A stretch of 64,000 nucleotides of DNA from Pseudomonas sp. RSB 5.4 (GTDB lineage: Bacteria > Pseudomonadota > Gammaproteobacteria > Pseudomonadales > Pseudomonadaceae): the NCBI RefSeq assembly GCF_037126175.1, contig NZ_CP146986.1:744001-808000 (forward strand), given 5' to 3'. The notes below the pieces were generated by a model that did no database searches, had not been told where the DNA came from, and saw nothing but the letters and a program-made list of their open reading frames with translations. This document shows, in pieces, positions 55,326 to 63,239 of this stretch; the first letter of the stretch is position 1, and each line of letters begins with the position of its first letter. A program made the translations under genes and the position numbers.

Positions 55326-56119
55326 AAATAGATCTGAGTGGAAAACTGGCGATCGTCAGCGGCAGCACCGCCGGAATTGGTCTGGGCATCAGTCAGTCGC
55401 TGGCCGAAGCCGGCGCCACGGTGGTGGTGATCGGGCGCGAAACGGCCAAGGTCGATCAGGCGCTGGCGAGCATTCGGCAGAAGGTGCCGGGTGCGCAACT
55501 GCGCGGTCTGACGGCCGATCTGGGTACCGCCGAGGGCGCGGAAAAATTGTTCGCCGCCGAACCCCGTGCGGACATCCTGGTGAACAACCTGGGGATTTTC
55601 GACGCGGTGGATTTCTTCGACACGCCGGACAGCGAGTGGACGCGCTTCTACGAGGTCAACGTGATTTCCGGCGTGCGCCTGTCGCGCCATTACGTGCCGG
55701 CAATGGTCGAGCAGGGCTGGGGCCGGGTGATCTTCCTGTCTTCGGAATCCGGCGTGGCGACTCCGGCCGACATGCTCAACTATGGCGTGACCAAAAGCGC
55801 CAATCTGGCGGTTTCCCATGGTCTGGCCAAACGTCTGGCTGGCACTGGCGTGACGGTCAATGCAATCCTGCCGGGGCCGACCTTCACCGATGGCCTGGAA
55901 AACATGCTCAAGGACGCCGCTGCCGAGTCCGGTCGCAGCCTGCGCGATGAGGCCGACGCCTTTGTGCGCAAGGCGCGTCCGACCTCGATCATCCAGCGCG
56001 TGGCCGATGTCGCAGAAGTCGCGCATCTGGTCACTTACATCGCTTCGCCGCTGTCCTCGGCCACCACGGGCGCGGCCCTGCGGGTCGATGGCGGCGTCGT
56101 CGACAGTATGGCGATCTGA
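55322..56119 (+). CDS. Short-chain dehydrogenase/reductase
   Basis: The 265-residue enzyme has the cofactor motif GSTAGIGLG, NNLG, and the catalytic Ser-Tyr-Lys set with YGVTK. Its start overlaps the aldo/keto reductase stop as ATGA. It would oxidise or reduce an alcohol/ketone in the same pathway. The C-terminal GGVVDSM fits classical SDRs. Confidence 0.92.
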   Translation: MKIDLSGKLAIVSGSTAGIGLGISQSLAEAGATVVVIGRETAKVDQALASIRQKVPGAQLRGLTADLGTAEGAEKLFAAEPRADILVNNLGIFDAVDFFDTPDSEWTRFYEVNVISGVRLSRHYVPAMVEQGWGRVIFLSSESGVATPADMLNYGVTKSANLAVSHGLAKRLAGTGVTVNAILPGPTFTDGLENMLKDAAAESGRSLRDEADAFVRKARPTSIIQRVADVAEVAHLVTYIASPLSSATTGAALRVDGGVVDSMAI

Positions 56120-56149
56120 ACCCGAACTCTTCTGGAGAAACCTTTATTT

Positions 56150-56560
56150 ATGGCAACTGCATCAGCAACGATCGACATCCCGGCCTCGGCCGATCAGGTC
56201 TGGCAATTGATTGGCGGCTTCAACACGCTGCCGGACTGGCTGCCGTTCATTCCCAAGAGTGAGCTGAGTGAAGGCGGACGCGTGCGCACCCTGCAAACCG
56301 CCGATGGCGGCGTGGTGATCGAGCGTCTGCAAGCGTTCGATAACGGCGCAAAGACCTACAGTTATTCGATCGAACAGGCGCCGTTTCCGGCGACTGATTA
56401 CCTGGCGACGATCAAGGTCGAAGCCCAGGGGCAGGGCGCCCGGGTGACGTGGTCGGGACGCTTCAACGCCAAGGGCGTGAGCGATGAGGAAGTGGTGGCG
56501 CTGTTCAGCGGCATCTATCAGGGGGGCCTTGAGGCGCTGCGGGCCAATTATCCGGCCTGA
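56150..56560 (+). CDS. SRPBCC/polyketide cyclase family protein
   Basis: The 136-residue START-like protein begins MATASATIDIPASADQVWQL, with the pocket-forming LPDWLPFIPKSELSEGG. Family members bind hydrophobic ligands or act as cyclases/dehydratases. It follows the SDR gene by 30 bp and is probably the third gene of the operon, followed by two REP doublets. Confidence 0.88.
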   Translation: MATASATIDIPASADQVWQLIGGFNTLPDWLPFIPKSELSEGGRVRTLQTADGGVVIERLQAFDNGAKTYSYSIEQAPFPATDYLATIKVEAQGQGARVTWSGRFNAKGVSDEEVVALFSGIYQGGLEALRANYPA

Positions 56561-56576
56561 TCTGACAAAGATCTGA

Positions 56577-56668
56577 ATGTGGGAGCGGGCTTGCTCGCGA
56601 ATGCGCAGGGTCATCCAATAACGATGTCGAATGACCCGACGCCTTCGCGAGCAAGCCCGCTCCCACAG
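56577..56668. repeat. REP doublet (REPIN)
   Basis: Arms of the GTGGGAGCGGGCTTGCTCGC core, inverted, spacer about 40 bp. Confidence 0.88.
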
Positions 56669-56697
56669 AGGATCACATTGTTTTCAGGACCACGGAT

Positions 56698-56787
56698 TGT
56701 AGGAGTGAGCCTGCTCGCGATAGCGGTGAGTCATACAACAAATATGTTGGCTGATTCACCGGCATCGCGAGCAGGCTTACTCCTACA
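56698..56787. repeat. REP doublet, 'GTAGGAGTGAGCCTGCTCGC' variant
   Basis: Same subfamily as 15551-15627, with inverted arms TGTAGGAGTGAGCCTGCTCG and GAGCAGGCTTACTCCTACA. Confidence 0.86.
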
Positions 56788-56804
56788 TTGCATCGCGGTG
56801 ATTC

Positions 56805-58199
56805 TCAGGACTGCGAGATCAAACTCTGTCGACAATCCAGCACCAGCTTCGCGCCCCCCAGCTCACTGCTGCCGACCTCAAGACTGAAGCCATGCAGACT
56901 GACAATCGCCGCCACAATCGACAGACCAAGGCCAAAACCACTCTGCGGTTGCCCACCCTCGGCCCGATAGAAACGCTGAAATACCGCCTCACGCTCGGCC
57001 TCGGGGATCCCCGGTCCGGAATCGTGGACCTCGATTCGCGTATGCCCGCCATCATTCACGCCACGCAAAATCACCGTGCCGCCCGCCGGGGTGAACTTGA
57101 TCGAGTTGCTCAGCAGATTCGCCAGCGCCTCGAACATCAACGCCCGGTCGCCGTTCAACGGGGGCAGGGTTTCCGGCATGTTCAGCACGAACAGCAGTTC
57201 GCCTTCCTCGGCCAGTGGCAGGTAGAACTCATGCAGTTCTTCGAGCAGTTGCACCGGATCGAGCTCGACAAATCCTGAGCGCCGTTGACGGTCTTCGAGC
57301 TCGGAAATCCGCAGCAATCCGCGAAACCGCGCCATCAGCGTATCCGCCTCGGCCAGCACCAGATCCAGTTGCGCCGCCTCCTGAGAACCTTCACCGGCCT
57401 GTTGCTGCATGCGATACAACTGCGCGCGCAAACGCGTCAGCGGGGTGCGCAAGTCGTGGGCGATGTTGTCGCACACGCCTTTGACTTCATGCATCAGCCG
57501 TTCGATGCGATCGAGCATGGCGTTGACGATGGCGGCGAGCATGTCCAGTTCGTCGCGGCGGTTGGACAGCGGCAAGCGGTGAGTCAGGTCGCCGGCCACA
57601 ATCGCCTGGGCGCTGTCCTGAATCGCCCGAATCCGCCGCATCGGACGACGGCGCAGCAGATGCCAACCGGCAATCCCCGGCAGGATCGTCAGCGACACAC
57701 CCCAGAACAACGCGTGCAGAATGATCCGCGTCACGGCGAACAACGAACCGTTATCGCGCAACAACACCAGCCAGCGACCGTCGCGGGTCTGGGTTGCCAC
57801 CGCGTCGCAGCTGTCGGCGGGCAGGGTCGGGTCGTCGGAATCGGCGCAGTCATCCAGGGTGTGGATCTTGCCGTCCAGCGGCAGGCCTTCGGGCAACTGT
57901 TGCAAGGCACCGCCGAGGTACACGCCCTGGGCGTCGAACAGGCCATAGGCGTCGATACCGCGGATGTCGAAGGTCATGCTGGCAGCGAGTGCTTCTTCCA
58001 GTTGCTCACCGCGAAAGTGCGAAAACAGATGCTGACGTTGCATCAGCGAATGCTTGGCGAGGTTGTCGAGGTAGCCGGAAACCTCGAAATACATGACCCC
58101 CATGAGGATCGCGCTCCAGGCCACGAACAGCGAACTGTACAGCGCCAGCAACCGGCTGCTGGAGGAACGCCAGCCGTCAGACGGGTTCGGCAATGACAT
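56805..58199 (-). CDS. Two-component sensor histidine kinase
   Basis: The 464-residue kinase has two membrane segments (about residues 16-37 and 155-180) around a 115-residue periplasmic sensor with two Cys (near residues 118 and 130). HAMP, HisKA (His in DNIAHDLRTPLTRL) and HATPase (NLLSNSIKFTPAGG, GFGLGLSIV) domains follow. It overlaps the regulator gene by 23 bp. Signal unknown. Confidence 0.93.
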   Translation of the reverse strand: MSLPNPSDGWRSSSSRLLALYSSLFVAWSAILMGVMYFEVSGYLDNLAKHSLMQRQHLFSHFRGEQLEEALAASMTFDIRGIDAYGLFDAQGVYLGGALQQLPEGLPLDGKIHTLDDCADSDDPTLPADSCDAVATQTRDGRWLVLLRDNGSLFAVTRIILHALFWGVSLTILPGIAGWHLLRRRPMRRIRAIQDSAQAIVAGDLTHRLPLSNRRDELDMLAAIVNAMLDRIERLMHEVKGVCDNIAHDLRTPLTRLRAQLYRMQQQAGEGSQEAAQLDLVLAEADTLMARFRGLLRISELEDRQRRSGFVELDPVQLLEELHEFYLPLAEEGELLFVLNMPETLPPLNGDRALMFEALANLLSNSIKFTPAGGTVILRGVNDGGHTRIEVHDSGPGIPEAEREAVFQRFYRAEGGQPQSGFGLGLSIVAAIVSLHGFSLEVGSSELGGAKLVLDCRQSLISQS

Positions 58200-58860
58200 A
58201 ACCCGAGCCCCGTACCGTGCGAATCAGCGGGACATTGCCGGCCGCGTCGATCTTCTTGCGCAGACGACCGATGTGTACGTCGATCAGGTTGGTGCCCGGG
58301 TCGAAGTGATAACCCCAGACTTCTTCGAAAATCATCATCCGCGACAGGATCTGGCCACTGTTGCGCATCAGGAATTCCAGCAGCTTGTACTCGGTCGGCA
58401 GCAGCGTCAGCACCTGCTCGGCGCGGCGCGCTTCGTGGCTGATCAAGTCCAGTTCGAGGTCAGCGACCTGCAACGTAGTGGCCTGAGTGGCGACGCTGTT
58501 CTGGCGGCGCAGCAGCACCTCTACGCGCGCGGCCATCTCGTCGGTGGCGAACGGTTTGGTCAGGTAGTCATCGCCGCCGGCACGCAAGCCGCGCACACGT
58601 TCATCGACATCGGAGAGCGCGCTGATCATCAGAATCGGCGTGGCCACGCCCATGGTGCGCAGCGTGGTAACGATGGCCAGACCATCGAGTTCCGGCAGCA
58701 TGCGGTCGAGGGTGATCAGGTCGTAGTTGCCGCTGACGGCACGGTCCAGGCCTTCGCGGCCATTGTCGACCCAATCCACTTCCAGGCCGTGGCTGCTGAG
58801 TTCGGCAACGATTTCACGGGCAGTCACGGCGTCGTCTTCGATGGTCAAAATACGAGTCAT
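58177..58860 (-). CDS. OmpR-family response regulator
   Basis: The 227-residue regulator has a receiver with acidic pair IEDD, phosphoacceptor Asp in LITLDRMLPELDG and Lys in YLTKPF, then a winged-helix output domain from about residue 130 (LPTEYKLLEFLMRNSGQILS). It is upstream of and overlaps its kinase, so the pair is one transcription unit. Confidence 0.94.
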   Translation of the reverse strand: MTRILTIEDDAVTAREIVAELSSHGLEVDWVDNGREGLDRAVSGNYDLITLDRMLPELDGLAIVTTLRTMGVATPILMISALSDVDERVRGLRAGGDDYLTKPFATDEMAARVEVLLRRQNSVATQATTLQVADLELDLISHEARRAEQVLTLLPTEYKLLEFLMRNSGQILSRMMIFEEVWGYHFDPGTNLIDVHIGRLRKKIDAAGNVPLIRTVRGSGYVIAEPV

Positions 58861-59025
58861 AGAGCAGGCCTTGATCGGTTCAAACGGAATGGCAGCATTT
58901 TGCCAAGTATTTTCCGTAACGCTTTAAATTAACTTTCATGTTTTAGCCGCCATTTGCCAAGGCTGCGGAATTATTTTCGGGAACATTGATATCATCTGGC
59001 CATAATTTCCAACAGGAGTGGTTCA

Positions 59026-59361
59026 GTGCGTACTTTTATTCGCCGTGGCTGGATGCCAATTACCGGTTTGTTGCTGGTGCTGCTGAGCACCGCAGCCCTG
59101 GCCGCCAATACGCCGTGCTCCGGGAAGAAGGGCGGTATCGATCGCTGCGACGGCGATCTGTTCCTGTGCAATGACGGCTCTATCAGCGGCTCGAAGAAAA
59201 GCTGTGCCGCCCTGTTCGGAATCAAGGGCCAGGCACGTCCTCAGCAATTTCTGCAGAGTGACGATGGCTGCACCTGCGGTAGCGGCTCTTTCTGCACCGG
59301 CCCGCGTGGCGGGGTGTATTGCCTGACACCCAGCGGGAACAAAAGCTACAAGCGCAAATGA
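59026..59361 (+). CDS. Cys-rich exported protein, YdcA-like N-terminal part
   Basis: The 111-residue protein starts at GTG 59026 (AGGAG eight bases upstream) with a signal peptide to AALA (about residue 26). The mature part has eight Cys: CSGKKGGIDRC, FLCNDGSISGSKKSC, then CTCGSGSFCTGPRGGVYC. The first half recalls E. coli YdcA, from memory; the second half looks like an added Cys module. Function unknown; probably disulfide-bonded in the periplasm. Confidence 0.8.
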   Translation: MRTFIRRGWMPITGLLLVLLSTAALAANTPCSGKKGGIDRCDGDLFLCNDGSISGSKKSCAALFGIKGQARPQQFLQSDDGCTCGSGSFCTGPRGGVYCLTPSGNKSYKRK

Positions 59362-59483
59362 CAGCCCTTTGTGCCAATGCATAAAACCCGCTGCTTTTAG
59401 CCTGTTATTGCAAATTGCACGGTCTTAGGAAGTTCATTCTTTTTAACTGATTGAAATATAACGATTTATTTAAAGTTGGCACA

Positions 59484-59499
59484 TGGCACGGTCGCTGCA
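59484..59499 (+). promoter_or_regulatory. Candidate sigma-54 promoter
   Basis: TGGCACGGTCGCTGCA has GG and GC ten bases apart and differs from TGGCAC-N5-TTGCA by one base. It lies about 55 bp upstream of the ATG at 59554. No enhancer-binding site was located. Confidence 0.45.
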
Positions 59500-59553
59500 A
59501 TTCCTCTGATGACGAGTTGTAACACCATTATTCATGCCTGGAGCACTACAACA

Positions 59554-60495
59554 ATGAATAGATCTTCTGATGGGTTTTATTCTGCCTTCGAAGGAGAGTC
59601 GAGCAACGTGTCAGGCGTGTCCTGGGGCGCGATCTTCGCGGGCGCAGCGGCGGCCGCAGCACTGTCGATGATTTTGGTGCTGCTTGGGTTCGGTTTGGGA
59701 TTCTCTGCCGTTTCACCTTGGGCCGGAGAGGGCGTCAGCGCCAAGAGCCTGGGGATTTCCACGATTGTCTGGCTGGCGGCGACGCAAATCATTGCCTCGG
59801 GTCTCGGGGGTTACATCGCCGGTCGCTTGCGCGTGAAGTGGGCCAACATGCACGGTGATGAAGTGTATTTCCGTGATACCGCCCATGGCTTCCTGTCCTG
59901 GTGTGTTGCCACATTGGTCACAGCAGTGCTGGTGATCGGCTCGGTCAGCAGTGTGATCAGCGGTGGCGTTCAGGCCGGTGCCAGTGTCGCCGGTGGCGCA
60001 GCAAGTGCGATGACTCAGGCTGCCGGTACCGCAGCGGCCAACACCGACAGCAATCAGTACGGGTATTTCATCGACAGCCTGTTCCGCGATGATCGTCCGG
60101 CGTCCGTCAGTGATGACGCCGCCCATGGCGCTGTGGCCCGGATCTTCGCTCAGAGCCTGGCCAATGGTCAGCTCAGCCCTGAAGACCGTACCTACCTCGC
60201 ACAACTGGTCGCGCAACGGACCAACCTGAGTCAGGCCGACGCCGAGAAACGTGTCGATGACGTGTATGCCCGTACTCAGAAAGCCATCGCCGATGCCAAG
60301 GTCAAGGCTCAGCAAGCTGCCGATACCGCCGCCAAAGTCGCTGCCTGGACTTCGCTGTGGACATTCATCGCGCTGTTGGCCGGTGCGTTCTTCGCCAGCC
60401 TCGCCGCCACTTACGGCGGTCGTCGTCGGGATGCGGTGGAGTACGTCGAAGTCGAGACCTATACCGCCACCACCACACTGCCTCCAGTTCGTTAA
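59554..60495 (+). CDS. Membrane protein, PhnA-like/TIGR04086-like
   Basis: The 313-residue protein has four hydrophobic stretches: two near the N-terminus (SWGAIFAGAAAAAALSMILV, then near 66-90), one near 110-130, and one near 280. A long Ala/Gln-rich helical middle (about 215-280) follows an acidic loop. From memory such proteins are labelled 'PhnA-like' without function. It is followed 15 bp later by a 24-residue peptide gene. Confidence 0.75.
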   Translation: MNRSSDGFYSAFEGESSNVSGVSWGAIFAGAAAAAALSMILVLLGFGLGFSAVSPWAGEGVSAKSLGISTIVWLAATQIIASGLGGYIAGRLRVKWANMHGDEVYFRDTAHGFLSWCVATLVTAVLVIGSVSSVISGGVQAGASVAGGAASAMTQAAGTAAANTDSNQYGYFIDSLFRDDRPASVSDDAAHGAVARIFAQSLANGQLSPEDRTYLAQLVAQRTNLSQADAEKRVDDVYARTQKAIADAKVKAQQAADTAAKVAAWTSLWTFIALLAGAFFASLAATYGGRRRDAVEYVEVETYTATTTLPPVR

Positions 60496-60510
60496 ACAAG
60501 GAGAATCACC

Positions 60511-60585
60511 ATGCGCTCTCTACTACTGTTTTTCCTCGGTGTGCCGATCCCGATCATCATCCTGATCGCCCTGTTCGTACACTGA
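60511..60585 (+). CDS. 24-residue hydrophobic peptide, single membrane span
   Basis: ATG at 60511 with AAGGAG eight bases upstream encodes 24 residues: start MRSLLLFFLGVPIPIIILIA, end LFVH. One Arg at the N-terminus, then an almost entirely hydrophobic span with a PIPI kink. It is too short for default gene callers. A terminator follows. It probably lies in one transcript with 59554. Confidence 0.65.
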   Translation: MRSLLLFFLGVPIPIIILIALFVH

Positions 60586-60615
60586 TCCAGATGCTCTATT
60601 GAGGTTCATGCCTCG

Positions 60616-60648
60616 GCCGCTTTCACTTCACGGTGAAAGCGGCTTTTT
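60616..60648 (+). terminator. Rho-independent terminator after the small peptide
   Basis: GCCGCTTTCAC pairs with GTGAAAGCGGC around a short loop, followed by TTTTT. Confidence 0.9.
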
Positions 60649-60732
60649 GCTTTCCGGGGTTCAACAAGGCGAGAATTGGCGGCTGGAGCTCAACGCTTCA
60701 TCCCGGGATCTCTCTACTTAAGGAAAAGCACG

Positions 60733-61272
60733 TTGGACAAGAAGGAAATCAAACGTCAGGCAATGCAGATGCTGGAGGCAGGGCGCTCGAAAACCGAGAC
60801 CTTCAAGGCGTTGTCTGGTGGTGTGGTCAAGGACAAGGTGCTGGCCTACTGGATCGGCTCACGCCCGGATCCGCAATTGCTCGAGCGGCATGCCGGCAAA
60901 ATCAAAATACTGCTCGGGCTGATCTACGCGCAGGCGTTGTTCGGGCTGGTGGGCGGCTATTTTCTGGGACTGACGATCAGCGCCGGTTTTGCAATCGTCC
61001 TCGGATTGCTCGCCGGGGGGATTTCGCTATTGTTCGCCTGGGGTTTTTATCGCAACTCGGCGCAGACCTACACCGTGTACACGTTGCTGTCGATCAGCCA
61101 GGTGCCACAGATGTTCAAGGATTACGCCGAAGACCCGGTGTCGGTGATCATCGGCGTGGTGACGACGCTGGCCATGGTGTTTTTCGTGGCCTGGGTGAAA
61201 AACCTGCTGTTTCCCGACCTCGGTTTCATGGGGTCGAAGAAGATCAAGGGCCAGTTTGTCTTCTCCAACTGA
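60733..61272 (+). CDS. Hypothetical membrane protein
   Basis: About 179 residues from TTG 60733 (AAGGA eight bases upstream): LDKKEIKRQAMQMLEAGRSK, a charged helical start, then four hydrophobic segments (near residues 60-80, 82-102, 105-120 and 150-170). An upstream ATG at 60676 overlaps the previous terminator region. No family recognised. It precedes the hcn promoter. Confidence 0.75.
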   Translation: MDKKEIKRQAMQMLEAGRSKTETFKALSGGVVKDKVLAYWIGSRPDPQLLERHAGKIKILLGLIYAQALFGLVGGYFLGLTISAGFAIVLGLLAGGISLLFAWGFYRNSAQTYTVYTLLSISQVPQMFKDYAEDPVSVIIGVVTTLAMVFFVAWVKNLLFPDLGFMGSKKIKGQFVFSN

Positions 61273-61298
61273 ATCGTTGAACAATCCGACCACTTTCA

Positions 61299-61312
61299 CT
61301 GGCCTGGATCAA
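61299..61312 (+). promoter_or_regulatory. ANR/FNR-like box of the hcn promoter
   Basis: CTGGCCTGGATCAA fits the xTGGC-N4-ATCAA form known for hcnA ANR sites. It is centred about 213 bp before the hcnA ATG. With usual spacing the start site would be near 61347. Binding inferred. Confidence 0.6.
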
Positions 61313-61461
61313 TATTCGCGTTTGTAACTTCCCCTAACGTAAATGTTCCAGGCCTTTGCTGAGGTTTGAACTACAGTGCTTCACGCGCACTTTGCTGCGC
61401 TGACGAAGTACCCGCGAGCCCGCCTGTAATCGAACAATTAAACGGGCCGCACGGTGTAGAG

Positions 61462-61474
61462 CAGCAAGGAGCTG
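61462..61474 (+). promoter_or_regulatory. GGA hairpin in the hcnA leader
   Basis: CAGC-AAGGA-GCTG is a 4-bp stem with GGA in the loop, a form bound by RsmA/RsmE proteins. It lies 45 bases before the hcnA start. Confidence 0.5.
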
Positions 61475-61499
61475 ACGCAATACCTTCCCCCTGAACCTT

Positions 61500-61511
61500 T
61501 TCACGGATGAA
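61500..61511 (+). promoter_or_regulatory. RsmA/RsmE site at the hcnA ribosome-binding site
   Basis: TTCACGGATGAA matches the well-studied hcnA target of RsmE, whose GGA sits in a hairpin loop and overlaps the Shine-Dalgarno sequence. It ends 7 bases before the ATG at 61519. Confidence 0.85.
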
Positions 61512-61518
61512 CTTCGTA

Positions 61519-61833
61519 ATGCACTGCCTAGAACGCACTTTCGATATCCAGCCCCTGACCAAGGCGGATATGACCGTCCACATCAATGGTCAACCGGTGA
61601 CGGCGGCCATTGGCGAAACCGTCCTGAGCGTTATCCAGTCCCTTGGCGTGCGCCAGGTCGCACGCAACGACCATGGCCAGATCAGCGGCGCCTACTGCGG
61701 CATGGGTGTGTGCCAGTGCTGCCTGGTGAAAATCAACGGTCGCCACAAGCGCCGCGCCTGTCAGACCGTGGTGCGCGACGGTATGCAGATTGAAACCCAG
61801 GTCAACCGCATCAACGAGCAGGAGGTCGTATGA
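61519..61833 (+). CDS. hcnA: Hydrogen cyanide synthase subunit HcnA
   Basis: The 104-residue [2Fe-2S] protein begins MHCLERTFDIQPLTKADMTV and has the cluster motif GAYCGMGVCQCCLV with a later Cys in KRRACQT. With HcnB and HcnC it oxidises glycine to HCN and CO2. I chose 61519 over the ATG at 61507 because the latter lies inside the Rsm site and the length matches P. aeruginosa HcnA. Its stop overlaps hcnB as ATGA. Confidence 0.95.
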   Translation: MHCLERTFDIQPLTKADMTVHINGQPVTAAIGETVLSVIQSLGVRQVARNDHGQISGAYCGMGVCQCCLVKINGRHKRRACQTVVRDGMQIETQVNRINEQEVV

Positions 61834-63239
61834 GCCTGCAACCGGTGATCGTCGGCGGTGGTCCGGCGGGGATGGCGGCGGCCATTGAACTGGCTCGCCA
61901 CGGTGTGCGCTGCACCTTGCTCGAAGAAGCCTCGCGCCTTGGCGGCGTGGTCTATCGCGGGCCGCTGCGTGACGGCGTGCAACTGGATTATCTGGGGCCG
62001 CGCTATTCCGAAGCCCTGAACAAACTGCACGGTGATTTCCAGGAGCAATCCGGGTTGATCGATGTGCGCCTCAATCACCGCGTGGTCGGTGCCGAAGGCA
62101 CCCGTGCGCTGGTGGTGCTCGACAGCGATGAGCAACTGCACGAGATCGCGTACCCGCAATTGCTCCTGGCTGCCGGTTGCCACGAGCGCAGCGTGCCGTT
62201 TCCCGGCTGGACCCTGCCGGGGGTGATCATGCTCGGCGGCCTGCAACTGCAAATCAAAAGTGGCGTGGTCAAGCCGCAAGGGCCGGTGATCATCGCCGGT
62301 ACCGGGCCGCTGCTGCCGCTGGTGGCGACGCAGTTGCACGCGTCCGGGGTCAAGGTCGCGGGTGTGTATGAAGCCTGCGCCTTCGGCAAGATCGCCCGTG
62401 AAAGCCTGGCGCTGTTGAATAAACCGCAGCTGTTCCTCGACGGTCTGAGCATGCTCGCGTACCTGAAACTGCACGGTATCCCGATGAACTACGGCTGGGG
62501 CGTGGTCGAAGCGCACGGCGAGGGCGAGCTGAAGAGCGTAACTGTCGCGCCGTATTCGGCCAGTTGGGAACCTGATCTGACTCAGGTCGAGCGCTTCGAA
62601 GCCCAGACCCTGGCGGTCGGTTACGGCTTCATCCCGCGCACGCAACTCAGTCAACAGATGGGCCTCGATCACGGTTTCAGCGACGACGGCTACCTGCGCG
62701 CCAACTCGAACAACTGGCAGCAAAGCAACGAGCCGCACGTGCACCTGGCCGGCGACATGGGCGGGATTCGCGGTGGTGAAGCGGCGATGCTCGCCGGCAA
62801 GATCGCGGCGACCTCGATCCTGCTGCAACGCGGGGTGATCGAAGAAGAACTGGCGCGGGTACGCCGCGACCGCTATCTGGGCAAACTCAAATCCATCGTG
62901 CGCTTCCGTGCGGCCGTCGACCGCTACACCGAACGTGGTGTCGGCCAGACCGCTTTGCCGGCCGCCGATACGGTGATCTGTCGCTGTGAACACGCGACCC
63001 GCGCCGACATCGATCTGGCGCTGGAGCAGGGCGTGCAGGACATCGCCAGCCTGAAAATGCGCACCCGCGTCAGCATGGGCGATTGTCAGGGACGGATGTG
63101 CGTCGGTTACTGCAGCGACCGCCTGCGCCAGGCCACCGGGCGCAAGGACGTCGGCTGGCTGCGCCCGCGCTTCCCGATCGATCCGATTCCTTTTTCCGCG
63201 TTCCAGTCCGTCGGCACGGAGGCCACTTCCCATGAGTAA
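61830..63239 (+). CDS. hcnB: Hydrogen cyanide synthase subunit HcnB
   Basis: The 469-residue flavoprotein has an N-terminal FAD fold (VIVGGGPAGMAAAIELARHG), a second nucleotide-binding region (PVIIAGTGPLLPLVAT), and a C-terminal BFD-like iron-sulfur segment with CRCEHA and GDCQGRMCVGYC. It is part of the membrane-bound glycine-oxidising HCN synthase. Overlaps hcnA by four bases and hcnC by eight. Confidence 0.96.
   Translation: MSLQPVIVGGGPAGMAAAIELARHGVRCTLLEEASRLGGVVYRGPLRDGVQLDYLGPRYSEALNKLHGDFQEQSGLIDVRLNHRVVGAEGTRALVVLDSDEQLHEIAYPQLLLAAGCHERSVPFPGWTLPGVIMLGGLQLQIKSGVVKPQGPVIIAGTGPLLPLVATQLHASGVKVAGVYEACAFGKIARESLALLNKPQLFLDGLSMLAYLKLHGIPMNYGWGVVEAHGEGELKSVTVAPYSASWEPDLTQVERFEAQTLAVGYGFIPRTQLSQQMGLDHGFSDDGYLRANSNNWQQSNEPHVHLAGDMGGIRGGEAAMLAGKIAATSILLQRGVIEEELARVRRDRYLGKLKSIVRFRAAVDRYTERGVGQTALPAADTVICRCEHATRADIDLALEQGVQDIASLKMRTRVSMGDCQGRMCVGYCSDRLRQATGRKDVGWLRPRFPIDPIPFSAFQSVGTEATSHE

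Noticed and set aside
61761..63233. 490-codon minus-strand frame opposite hcnB
   Set aside because: hcnB is clearly identified; the opposite frame has shadow composition and no start support.
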